From: Homoserinimonas sp044769865 | GTDB lineage: Bacteria; Actinomycetota; Actinomycetes; Actinomycetales; Microbacteriaceae | NCBI RefSeq assembly: GCF_044769865.1 | Contig: NZ_JBIZWA010000001.1 | Coordinates: 930,001-994,000 of the forward strand | Direction of reading: 5' to 3' | DNA: 64,000 nucleotides | In this document: piece after piece, positions 17,323 to 24,734 of the stretch | How positions within the stretch are numbered: position 1 is the stretch's first letter | How the letters are laid out: every line of letters starts with the position of its first letter | Notes under the pieces: generated by a model | Database searches by the model: none | What the model saw: only the letters and a program-made list of their open reading frames with translations | Told to the model about the DNA's origin: nothing | Position numbers and translations under genes: made by a program

Positions 17323-18116
17323 CAGGCGGTTCCTTCCCAGAGCGCCGCGAGTTCGGCAGGCATACCCTCCGACGCCGGCTGCCACGATTCAAGCACGCCG
17401 TACGCGATGATCCGCTCGGCTGCCGAGAACCGGGGGTTACAACTCGTGAGGGTGATGAAGCGCTCACTCGCCTCAATCTCGGGCGCCTGCGGCACCGGCG
17501 CGATGACCTCGACCTCGGTCGGCATCACGTATTCGAGGTTGCGGAACGTGTAGGTATACCACCCGTCGACCGTCTGCACATAGATCTTGTCTCCGAGCTG
17601 GAGTTCGCCGATCTCGGCGAAGGGTTTGCCCCAGGTGGTGCGATGTGCCGCGAGTGCGAAATTGCCCACCTCGCCCGGCAATTGCGTGCCCGGATAATGC
17701 CCGACACCCAGCTCGGGACGATTGAGGATCTTCGGAAGGCTCACGCCTTCCGCGATCTTGCGCGCATAGTCGGCACCGAAACGCGGCACGAAGATCGTCG
17801 CAAACGCCTGGTTCTCGACGGGAGCGACCGTGCTGACTGGCGCATCCGGTTCCGTGGGAGTTTCCGGCTCATCCGGGCCGGCCGGCTCGTCGTCGCTTGG
17901 CTTCTCCGGTGCGTCGCGAGAGAGGCTCTCGCTGAACTCAAGTGCCGCATCCCGCTGCTCGTTGCCGACGATGATGTCGTTGAGCCAGAGCTGCCAACCG
18001 AGGAAGAGGAGCACGAGCACGCCAGCGGTGAGGAACAGTTCGCCCAGCACGCCGATGATGACAAGGCCCACGGATGCCCGGGGCTTCGCGCGCCGCCCCC
18101 CTCGTGCCCTGGTCAT
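17322..18116 (-). CDS. Class E sortase
   Basis: Membrane transpeptidase attaching surface proteins to peptidoglycan or building pilus-like polymers. The 264-residue product has a short basic N-terminus, a membrane segment (about 18-45) and a Pro/Glu/Asp-rich linker (about 70-100). The sortase barrel has catalytic H158 in ALAAHRTTW, C226 in TLTSCNP and Arg in the following RFSAAERI stretch. The TLTxCNP signature and high-GC context indicate class E, whose substrates usually carry LAXTG motifs. No substrate gene with such a motif is seen nearby. Divergent from crgA. Confidence 0.93.
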   Translation of the reverse strand: MTRARGGRRAKPRASVGLVIIGVLGELFLTAGVLVLLFLGWQLWLNDIIVGNEQRDAALEFSESLSRDAPEKPSDDEPAGPDEPETPTEPDAPVSTVAPVENQAFATIFVPRFGADYARKIAEGVSLPKILNRPELGVGHYPGTQLPGEVGNFALAAHRTTWGKPFAEIGELQLGDKIYVQTVDGWYTYTFRNLEYVMPTEVEVIAPVPQAPEIEASERFITLTSCNPRFSAAERIIAYGVLESWQPASEGMPAELAALWEGTA

Positions 18117-18144
18117 GCAGCGAGTCTATTCGAGCACTTCCCGC

Positions 18145-18150
18145 TAGAAT
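18145..18150 (+). promoter_or_regulatory. -10 box of crgA (leaderless-type)
   Basis: TAGAAT lies exactly 7 nt before the crgA ATG. The transcript should begin at the start codon. Confidence 0.55.
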
Positions 18151-18157
18151 TCCGGGC

Positions 18158-18400
18158 ATGGCCAAGTCGACGAACTCCACGCCCGATTCTTCCCGGGAGG
18201 TCCGCTCCGGCGACGACGCCCCCAACCCGGTGTGGTTCAAGCCGATCATGTTCGGACTCATGCTGCTCGGGCTCCTGTGGATCATCGTCTACTACATCAG
18301 CCAGACGGCCCTGCCGATCGCGGAACTCGGCGACGGCAACATCCTCGTCGGCTTCGGCATCATGTTCGTCGGCTTCCTCATGACCACCCGCTGGCGCTGA
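18158..18400 (+). CDS. crgA: CrgA cell division protein
   Basis: Small actinobacterial divisome membrane protein (80 residues) that in mycobacteria binds FtsZ, FtsQ and FtsI and in Streptomyces coordinates septation. It has a polar N-terminal tail of about 25 residues and two membrane segments (about 30-48 and 60-76) separated by SQTALPIAELGDGN, ending TTRWR, as in the family (UPF0233). The start follows a -10 box directly and has no ribosome-binding site, which fits leaderless translation. Stands alone between a divergent sortase and a convergent rhomboid gene, close to the pknB operon as is usual. Confidence 0.95.
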   Translation: MAKSTNSTPDSSREVRSGDDAPNPVWFKPIMFGLMLLGLLWIIVYYISQTALPIAELGDGNILVGFGIMFVGFLMTTRWR

Positions 18401-18434
18401 TCTCGCCCTGCGGGGCACCACTTCGGGGGTCAAC

Positions 18435-18478
18435 TACACCGGTGTAATTATCCCCACTGTGGAATCGCCTGTGGATAA
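18435..18478. promoter_or_regulatory. Palindrome and paired DnaA-box-like sites in the crgA-rhomboid gap
   Basis: TACACCGGTGTA (18435-18446) is a perfect 12-nt palindrome. TTATCCCCA (18448-18456) is a near DnaA box and TGTGGATAA (18470-18478) is a perfect DnaA box (TTATCCACA) in inverted orientation. The gap lies between converging genes, so it is not an ordinary promoter region. Confidence 0.5.
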
Positions 18479-18502
18479 CTCCGCTCGCGGTGGGCAGAGG
18501 AA

Positions 18503-19372
18503 TTAGCCGAACCGCGCGTACATCACCACGACGCCGATGACCGTGAGCACGACGAGGCCTGCCGCAACCGCGGCGAGGAGTATCCGCTGTCGGCGCGCGG
18601 CATTCCTGTGGCGCGTGCGCAGGAAGATGAAACCGATCAGTGCGCCGACGAGGATGCCGCCGACATGCGCCTGCCACGCTATGCCCGGAACGATGAAGCC
18701 GATCGCGAGATTCAGCCCCAGCACAATCACGAGCTGGACACTGTTGCCGCCGAGCCCTCGGTTGATGACGAAGAACGCGCCGAAGAGTCCGAAGATCGCT
18801 CCCGAAGCGCCCACGACGGGGGTGAGCGGTGACAGCAGCAACACGGCGATCGATCCGCCCAGGGCGCTCAAGACGTAGAGCGCAAGGAATCGCCAGCGGC
18901 CGAGCATCCCCTCGAGCATGCGCCCGAACAGCCAGAGCGCATACATGTTGAAAAGGATGTGGAAGAAGGAGTTCTGGGAGTGCACGAGCGCCGTCGTGAG
19001 CAGCCGCCACGGCTGCACGTCGGTGTACGGGCCCCAGTAGAGGAGTGCATTCGTCACGACGCCGCCCGTGAAGAGCTGGAGCAGATAGACCAGGACGGTC
19101 AAGCCCAGGATGCTGTAGGTGACGACGGTGCCCTCGCCCCGCCGAGCACGATTGATCGCGGTGACGACAGCGGGCTTGCGGCGAGGAGCAGAGGCCTGGT
19201 GCTCGCGAACGCACTCGGGGCAGTGCACGCCGACCGGCGCCTGCGTCTGGCACTCTGGACATACGGTGCGACCGCAGCGCTGGCACAGGATGAAGCTCTG
19301 CCGATCGGGATGCCGATAGCAGTAGTTGTCGGGACTGGAGGGCAGGCTGTTCACAGCCCGCCCCCCGTCCAC
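18503..19372 (-). CDS. Rhomboid-family intramembrane serine protease with N-terminal zinc-binding domain
   Basis: Membrane protease that cleaves transmembrane segments. Up to 289 residues. The N-terminal 60 contain a B-box-like Cys/His array (CYRHPDRQSFILCQRCGRTV and CPEC motifs) expected to bind zinc. Six or so membrane segments follow, with the catalytic Ser in GASGAIFG (S190 in the longest form) and His in WQAHVGG (H236). The HILFNMYALW motif with the oxyanion residues is also present. The GTG at 19372 is the longest start; the GTG at 19354 six codons later is equally possible. Substrates unknown. This fusion is common in actinobacteria. Confidence 0.9.
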   Translation of the reverse strand: MDGGRAVNSLPSSPDNYCYRHPDRQSFILCQRCGRTVCPECQTQAPVGVHCPECVREHQASAPRRKPAVVTAINRARRGEGTVVTYSILGLTVLVYLLQLFTGGVVTNALLYWGPYTDVQPWRLLTTALVHSQNSFFHILFNMYALWLFGRMLEGMLGRWRFLALYVLSALGGSIAVLLLSPLTPVVGASGAIFGLFGAFFVINRGLGGNSVQLVIVLGLNLAIGFIVPGIAWQAHVGGILVGALIGFIFLRTRHRNAARRQRILLAAVAAGLVVLTVIGVVVMYARFG

Positions 19373-19388
19373 GCATGAATCACGGGAT

Positions 19389-19922
19389 TCAGACCTCGTC
19401 GATCGTGATGCTGTTGATGACGACGTCTTCGAGCGGCTTGTCGCCCGGCCCCTTCTTGACGCTCTCGATCTTCTTCACGGTCTCCTGCGACTCTGCATCC
19501 TCGACCTTGCCGAAGATCGTGTGCTTGCCCTGGAGCCAGGTGGTGGGCACGGTCGTGATGAAGAACTGCGAGCCGTTCGTGCCGCGACCCATCTGGATGC
19601 CCGCGTTGGCCATTGCGAGCACGTAGGGCTTGGTGAAGTCGAGCTCGGGGTGGATCTCGTCGTCGAACTGGTATCCGGGGCCGCCGATGCCCTTGCCGAG
19701 GGGGTCACCGCCCTGGATCATGAAGTCGTCGATGATGCGGTGGAAGATGACGCCGTCGTAGAGGGGACGCTTGGTCTTCTCGCCCGTCGCCGGGTCGGTC
19801 CACTCCTTGGTGCCCTTTGCGAGACCCACGAAGTTGTCGACGGTCTTGGGGGCGTGGTTGCCGAAGAGGTTTACCTTGATGTCACCCATCGAGGTGTGGA
19901 AGGTAGCTACGTGTGTATGCAT
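19389..19922 (-). CDS. ppiA: Cyclophilin-type peptidyl-prolyl cis-trans isomerase
   Basis: Cytosolic cyclophilin catalysing proline isomerisation during protein folding. The 177-residue product has no signal peptide and shows the catalytic Arg region FHRIIDDFMIQGGDPLGKG, the MANAG(I)Q segment and GSQFFITTVPTTWLQGKHTIFG. A small insert near residues 40-52 (TKEWTDPATGEKTKRP) is typical of the actinobacterial form. Single gene, ending 17 bp before the rhomboid start, so the two could be co-transcribed in the order ppiA-rhomboid. Confidence 0.95.
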   Translation of the reverse strand: MHTHVATFHTSMGDIKVNLFGNHAPKTVDNFVGLAKGTKEWTDPATGEKTKRPLYDGVIFHRIIDDFMIQGGDPLGKGIGGPGYQFDDEIHPELDFTKPYVLAMANAGIQMGRGTNGSQFFITTVPTTWLQGKHTIFGKVEDAESQETVKKIESVKKGPGDKPLEDVVINSITIDEV

Positions 19923-20063
19923 TGCCTCAGTATTTCATCCCTGCCTCGGCACTGGGCCCCTGTTCGCTGATGGCGGGGCATCCACCGAATACTCAGTGCG
20001 CTCACAGAAGGCCCCGTGGTTGTATTGGAGTTGCTTGACTCACCCGCCAACTGGAGGTCTCAC

Positions 20064-20687
20064 ATGGCTTTGTCCCGTAAACGCAAGCGTGAACTGAAGC
20101 GGCTCAAGCACTCCGCCTCGGATCTGTGGGAGAGCCAGCGCGAGGTTCTTGACCAGGCAAACAAGGTTGTTCGCGAGGCCGGTCGGGCCGCCAGTCACCT
20201 CGGCCGCGATGAGGTCGCTCCCCGCGTTCGCGACACCATCGATCACCGTGTGAAGCCCGCAATCGCAACCGGGGCATCCGCAACTCGCACTGTGGCAGAG
20301 GGCGCACGCAACAAGGTGCAGTACGAGCTGTTTCCCTCCCTTGCCTCGGCCGCGGCGACCGCACTGGCAGTGATCGAGGTCACCAAGGACGCCAAGGTAC
20401 GCGACGCCATGAAGGCCGTGCACAAGTCGGGCGGTGCGGAGAAGGCCCTCGACCTCTCGAGCCGGAAGACCAAGAAGAGGGCGAAGCAGATCCGTAAGGA
20501 GATCGGCAAGCGGGTCAATCTTGTTCCGCCGAAGTCGACCCCCGGCCCGGGCCGCTACATCGTGATGGGTGTGGGCGTTGTCGCACTGCTCGGCATCGGC
20601 TATGCCGTCTGGCAGACCCTGCGCGCCGACGACGACCTGTGGATCTCCGATGAGCCCGAGGAACTCCCCGCGAGCGACACGCTCTGA
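20064..20687 (+). CDS. Helix-rich basic protein with C-terminal membrane anchor, function unknown
   Basis: A 207-residue protein not assigned to a named family. The N-terminus is highly basic (LSRKRKRELKRLKHSASD). A long amphipathic helical region follows (about 20-150), rich in Ala, Lys and Arg, reminiscent of YtxH-like or nucleoid-associated low-complexity proteins. A single membrane segment near 170-190 (YIVMGVGVVALLGIGYAVW) precedes an acidic tail. The ATG is preceded by GGAGG at good spacing. The basic region plus membrane anchor could tether DNA or RNA to the membrane, but that is speculation. Single gene with a strong terminator behind it. Confidence 0.75.
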   Translation: MALSRKRKRELKRLKHSASDLWESQREVLDQANKVVREAGRAASHLGRDEVAPRVRDTIDHRVKPAIATGASATRTVAEGARNKVQYELFPSLASAAATALAVIEVTKDAKVRDAMKAVHKSGGAEKALDLSSRKTKKRAKQIRKEIGKRVNLVPPKSTPGPGRYIVMGVGVVALLGIGYAVWQTLRADDDLWISDEPEELPASDTL

Positions 20688-20701
20688 TCAGCTCGTCTCG
20701 C

Positions 20702-20733
20702 CGAATGCCGCCCGGAACTCCGGGCGGCATTCG
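20702..20733. terminator. Strong hairpin terminator between convergent genes
   Basis: CGAATGCCGCCCGGA (20702-20716) pairs perfectly with TCCGGGCGGCATTCG (20719-20733), followed by TCGTT. It serves the upstream basic-protein gene and, on the other strand, the LysE-type gene. Confidence 0.8.
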
Positions 20734-20736
20734 TCG

Positions 20737-21357
20737 TTAAGCCACAAGGGCTCGAATCGCCAAGCCCACCATGAGGAGACCTCCCACGGCGGCAGTCCAG
20801 CGCCGGGCTCCCTCACCGCGCAGGAAGCGGCTGAGTGTCGCGCCGGCCACTGCAAGCACCGCATGCCATGCTCCCGAGCCGAGAGCCACTCCGGCCACGA
20901 ACCACGCGCGGTCCCCGAAGGTCATTGTCTCGCCGAAGGCGTTCCCCGTCGTGAGCGCCATGAAATAGATGATCGTCGCCGGGTTGGCCACGGTCAGGGC
21001 GACAAGGCCCAAGTAGACGCGGAGCCCTGACGAGACGAACGCAGATGGCCGTGCCGCAGCATCCGAGTCACCGCGCCGCCATATCGGTCTCATGATGACG
21101 ACCGCGAGCACAATGAGGACGCCAGCGGAGACATACCGCAGTGGTTCCTGCGCCACGGCAATGAACGGGGCGATCACCGCGCCGAGTGTCACGGCCACCA
21201 TCGCATAGGTGGTATCCACGGTCGCCGCACCGAACGCTGCCGCCAAACCCCGACCGACACCGTGGTCAGCGGCGATATAGAGGATCAGGAGCGCGATCGC
21301 ACCGACGGGAATCGCGATGGCGAGGCCGGCAATAATGCCAGACAGAAGGAAACTCAC
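20737..21357 (-). CDS. LysE-family amino-acid exporter
   Basis: Inner-membrane translocator of the LysE/RhtB superfamily, 206 residues with six hydrophobic segments. The family's N-terminal signature is visible as GIIAGLAIAIPVGAIALLIL, followed by a segment corresponding to the conserved Asp/Tyr loop (AATVDTTYAMVAV) and the NPATIIYF motif that matches the LysE consensus NPK. GTG start. Substrate (amino acid or other small metabolite) unknown. Single gene between a terminator and the tRNA-Ala/tRNA-Ile pair. Confidence 0.88.
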   Translation of the reverse strand: MSFLLSGIIAGLAIAIPVGAIALLILYIAADHGVGRGLAAAFGAATVDTTYAMVAVTLGAVIAPFIAVAQEPLRYVSAGVLIVLAVVIMRPIWRRGDSDAAARPSAFVSSGLRVYLGLVALTVANPATIIYFMALTTGNAFGETMTFGDRAWFVAGVALGSGAWHAVLAVAGATLSRFLRGEGARRWTAAVGGLLMVGLAIRALVA

Positions 21358-21410
21358 GGATCACGACTCTATCGCGATCAAAGGGAGACTCCTGACGGGA
21401 GGAAATGGAG

Positions 21411-21483
21411 TGGAGACGAGGGGAATCGAACCCCTAACCCCCTGCTTGCAAAGCAGGTGCTCTGCCAATTGAGCTACGTCCCC
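21411..21483 (-). tRNA. tRNA-Ala (anticodon TGC)
   Basis: Minus strand: acceptor GGGGACG/CGTCTCC with one G-U pair, anticodon stem-loop CTGCTTTGCAAGCAG with anticodon TGC, and T arm GGGGTTCGATTCCCC. CCA is not encoded. It lies behind tRNA-Ile on the same strand, 51 bp apart. Confidence 0.96.
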
Positions 21484-21534
21484 CAACGGGCGGAGCCCTG
21501 TGGGAAAGAAACGGATGAGACATCCGGATCTGCG

Positions 21535-21608
21535 TGGGGATACCAGGACTTGAACCTGGGACCTCTTCGTTATCAGCGAAGCGCTCTAACCGCCTGAGCT
21601 ATATCCCC
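21535..21608 (-). tRNA. tRNA-Ile (anticodon GAT)
   Basis: Minus strand: acceptor GGGGATA/TATCCCC, D arm AGCTCAGGCGGTTAGAGC, anticodon loop CTGATAA with anticodon GAT, T arm CCAGGTTCAAGTCCTGG. CCA not encoded. The order gyrB-gyrA-DUF3566-tRNA-Ile-tRNA-Ala is conserved in many actinobacteria. Confidence 0.96.
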
Positions 21609-21669
21609 GTTTTGGAGCAGATACGAGAGTATCGTACCGGCGCCCGATTGATGAAATTGAGGGGCGCTC

Positions 21670-22077
21670 CTAGTTGTTGGTGAAGCCGACGAGCAGTCCG
21701 CCCGTGATGCGCACCGTGAAGTTGTAGATGAGCGCCCAGATCGCGCCCAGGGCCGTGCCGACGATCGTGTTCAGCAGCGCCACGACCACCGAGAAGCCGA
21801 TGATCTGGATGAGCGAGAAGCTCCCCATGATGCTGAAGGTCTCGTCACCCGTGATGTCGCCGAGGAGGCTGTCGAGCTGGGAGAAGATGCCGGTCGAGGC
21901 GAGGATCGTCCAGACGAGGATCGTCATGACGATGAGGATGACGCCCAGGACGACTGCGATCAGGAACGACAGCTTCACGGCCGACCAGAAGTCGATGTAG
22001 ACGAGCCGCAGGCGCACCTGCTTGGTGCCGACGGACTTCTGTGACTTGCGCTGCAACTTCTCGGCGATGCTACTCAT
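21670..22077 (-). CDS. DUF3566 transmembrane protein
   Basis: A 135-residue membrane protein of the actinobacterial DUF3566 family, normally found directly downstream of gyrA. A basic N-terminus with the conserved VRLRLVYIDFWSAVKLSFL precedes two membrane segments (about 35-60 and 95-120) separated by a polar loop. The ATG overlaps the gyrA 3' end by 8 bp, so translation is likely coupled. The start was chosen for this overlap; an in-frame extension into gyrA encodes nothing conserved. Function not established; the constant pairing with gyrase may be only positional. Confidence 0.9.
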   Translation of the reverse strand: MSSIAEKLQRKSQKSVGTKQVRLRLVYIDFWSAVKLSFLIAVVLGVILIVMTILVWTILASTGIFSQLDSLLGDITGDETFSIMGSFSLIQIIGFSVVVALLNTIVGTALGAIWALIYNFTVRITGGLLVGFTNN

Positions 22078-24643
22078 CGAGCGCCTCATCCTTCTTCTCG
22101 ATCGCGGGGTCTGTCTCGCTGTCGCTTGCGGGGAGGTCCTGGCCGAGGTTGCGCTCACTGTTGCGAGCCACGGCGATGATCTTGTCCTCGTCTGCAAAGC
22201 GGGCGAAGACGACCCCCATGGTGTCACGGCCGGTGGCTGTGACTTCAGCGACGGATGAGCGTACCACCTTGCCGCTGGCAAGAACCACAAGCACCTCGTC
22301 CTGCTCGCCCACGATGAGCGCGCCGGCCAGGTCGCCGCGAGACTCCTGCAGCTTGGCAACCTTGATGCCGTAGCCGCCGCGGTTCTGCACGCGGTACTGG
22401 TCGACCTCGGTGCGCTTGGCGAAGCCGCCCTCCGTCACGACGAAGACGTAGCCGTCTTCACTGACGACGGATGCCGACAGCAGCTGGTCGTCGCCCTTGA
22501 AGTGCATGCCGATGACGCCGCTCGTCGCGCGACCCATCGGCCGCAGGGCGTCATCGCTCGCGGTGAAGCGAATCGAGAGGCCCTTGCGCGAGACGAGGAG
22601 CAGGTCGGAATCCTCCTCCACGAGCATGGCGGAGACGAGCTCATCACCCTCGCGCAGGTTGATCGCGATGATGCCGCCTGTGCGGTTGGTGTCGTACTCG
22701 GCCAGCGCCGTCTTCTTCACGAGGCCGCCGCGGGTCGCGAGTGCAAGGTACTTTGCCGCCGCGTAGTCACGGATGTCGAGGATCTGCGCGATCTCCTCAC
22801 CCGGCTGCAGGGCGAGCAGGTTGGCGACGTGCTGTCCCTTCGCGTCACGGCCACCCTCCTGCACCTCGTAGGCCTTCGCGCGATAGACGCGGCCCGTTGT
22901 GGTGAAGAACAGGAGCCAGTGGTGCGTCGTCGTGACGAAGAAGTGCTCGACGACATCATCCGCTCGCAGCTGCGCACCGCGCACGCCCTTGCCGCCGCGG
23001 TGCTGGGAACGGTAGTTGTCGCTGCGCGTTCGCTTGATGTAGCCGCCACGCGTGACCGTGACCACCATCTCCTCTTCGGGGATGAGGTCTTCTATGTTCA
23101 TGTCGCCGCCGTAGCCGTACATGATCTCGGTGCGACGGTCATCGCCGAACTTGTCGACGATCTCGGTGAGTTCCTCGCTGACGATGTCGCGTTGGCGCTG
23201 CGGGCTGCCGAGGATGTCCTTGAAGTCGATGATCTGGCGTTCGATCTCGTCGTGCTCGTCGATGATCTTCTGGCGCTCGAGTGCGGCCAGGCGACGCAGC
23301 TGCATGTCGAGGATGGCGCGGGCCTGGAGCTCGTCGATGTCGAGCAGCTCCATGAGTCCGTCGCGCGCGTCCTCCACGGTGGGCGAGCGGCGGATGAGCG
23401 CGATGACCTCGTCGAGCGCGTCGAGCGCCTTGAGGTAGCCGCGCAGGATGTGGGCGCGCTCCTCGGCCTTGCGCAGGCGGAACTCGGTGCGCCGAACGAT
23501 GACCTCGATCTGGTGCGCGACCCACGCCGTGATGAAGCCGTCGAGCGCAAGGGTGCGCGGCACGCCGTCGACGATCGCCAGCATGTTGGCGCCGAAGTTC
23601 TCCTGCAGCTGCGTGTGCTTGTAGAGGTTGTTGAGCACGACCTTGGCGACGGCGTCACGCTTGAGCACGATCACGAGGCGCTGGCCCGTGCGACCGGAGG
23701 TCTCGTCGCGGATGTCCGCAATGCCCGAGAGCTTGCCGTCCTTCACGAGGTCGGCGATCTTGAGCGCGAGGTTGTCGGGGTTGACCTGGTACGGAAGCTC
23801 GGTGACGACGAGGCAGGTGCGACCCTGCAGTTCCTCGACACTGACGACCGCCCGCATCGTGATCGAACCGCGGCCCGTGCGGTAGGCATCCTGGATGCCC
23901 TTGGTGCCGAGGATCTGCGCGCCGGTCGGGAAGTCGGGGCCCTTGATGCGCTGCATGAGTGCCTCGAGCAGCTCCTCCTGGCCGGCATCCGGGTTCGCGA
24001 GGTGCCAGAGTGCAGCATCCGCGACCTCACGAAGGTTGTGTGGCGGGATGTTGGTGGCCATGCCGACCGCGATACCCACGGAACCATTGACGAGCAGGTT
24101 GGGGAACCGGGCGGGCAGCACGGCGGGCTCGCGGGTGCGGCCGTCGTAGTTGTCCTGGAAGTCGACGGTCTCTTCCTCGATGTCGCGCACCATCTCGAGC
24201 GCGAGGGGAGCCATCTTCGTCTCGGTGTATCGCGGGGCGGCGGCGCCGTCGTTGCCCGGCGAGCCGAAGTTGCCCTGGCCGAGCGCGAGCGGGTAACGAA
24301 GGCTCCATGGCTGCACGAGACGCACGAGCGCGTCGTAGATCGCCGAGTCACCGTGCGGGTGGAACTGGCCCATGACGTCGCCGACGACGCGCGAACTCTT
24401 AGAGAACGCCTTGTCGGGCCGGTAGCCGCCGTCGTACATCGCGTAGATCACGCGGCGGTGCACGGGCTTGAGCCCATCGCGAACCTCGGGCAGGGCTCGC
24501 CCGACGATCACGCTCATGGCGTAGTCGAGGTAGGAGCGCTGCATCTCCAGCTGGAGGTCGACGGGCGTCACCTTGTCGTGCGCCGTGTCGATCTCCTTGC
24601 CGGGGATCTGCTCCCCCGGCGTGGTGTCTTCCATATCAGCCAT
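22070..24643 (-). CDS. gyrA: DNA gyrase subunit A
   Basis: Breakage-reunion subunit of gyrase, which introduces negative supercoils ahead of replication forks. The 857-residue product has the winged-helix/tower core with catalytic Tyr139 (AAPRYTE) and the C-terminal beta-pinwheel with repeated GYG-type blades (RGGYIKRT, GGYGIKV). The quinolone-resistance region reads HPHGDSAIYDALVRL with Ser100 and Asp104, the susceptible residues at the positions of E. coli Ser83 and Asp87. An acidic C-terminal tail ends in EKKDEALDE. Downstream of gyrB with a 91-bp gap containing an inverted repeat, and overlapping the DUF3566 gene. Confidence 0.98.
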   Translation of the reverse strand: MADMEDTTPGEQIPGKEIDTAHDKVTPVDLQLEMQRSYLDYAMSVIVGRALPEVRDGLKPVHRRVIYAMYDGGYRPDKAFSKSSRVVGDVMGQFHPHGDSAIYDALVRLVQPWSLRYPLALGQGNFGSPGNDGAAAPRYTETKMAPLALEMVRDIEEETVDFQDNYDGRTREPAVLPARFPNLLVNGSVGIAVGMATNIPPHNLREVADAALWHLANPDAGQEELLEALMQRIKGPDFPTGAQILGTKGIQDAYRTGRGSITMRAVVSVEELQGRTCLVVTELPYQVNPDNLALKIADLVKDGKLSGIADIRDETSGRTGQRLVIVLKRDAVAKVVLNNLYKHTQLQENFGANMLAIVDGVPRTLALDGFITAWVAHQIEVIVRRTEFRLRKAEERAHILRGYLKALDALDEVIALIRRSPTVEDARDGLMELLDIDELQARAILDMQLRRLAALERQKIIDEHDEIERQIIDFKDILGSPQRQRDIVSEELTEIVDKFGDDRRTEIMYGYGGDMNIEDLIPEEEMVVTVTRGGYIKRTRSDNYRSQHRGGKGVRGAQLRADDVVEHFFVTTTHHWLLFFTTTGRVYRAKAYEVQEGGRDAKGQHVANLLALQPGEEIAQILDIRDYAAAKYLALATRGGLVKKTALAEYDTNRTGGIIAINLREGDELVSAMLVEEDSDLLLVSRKGLSIRFTASDDALRPMGRATSGVIGMHFKGDDQLLSASVVSEDGYVFVVTEGGFAKRTEVDQYRVQNRGGYGIKVAKLQESRGDLAGALIVGEQDEVLVVLASGKVVRSSVAEVTATGRDTMGVVFARFADEDKIIAVARNSERNLGQDLPASDSETDPAIEKKDEALDE

Positions 24644-24671
24644 GAATTCTCTGTTCCTAAGTTCTGCTTCG

Positions 24672-24718
24672 TGAGCCTGTCGCCTGGGTTCCTCGCTGGC
24701 TGGATTTCGACAGGCTCA
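24672..24718. repeat. Inverted repeat in the gyrB-gyrA gap
   Basis: TGAGCCTGTCG (24672-24682) is the exact reverse complement of CGACAGGCTCA (24708-24718). CCTCGC inside the loop can also pair with GCGAGG at 24722-24727. TTTCGACAGGCTCAAT resembles a dispersed intergenic repeat I recall from Microbacteriaceae genomes. It could act as an RNA hairpin between the two gyrase messages. Confidence 0.5.
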
Positions 24719-24734
24719 ATCCGCGAGGCCGGGC

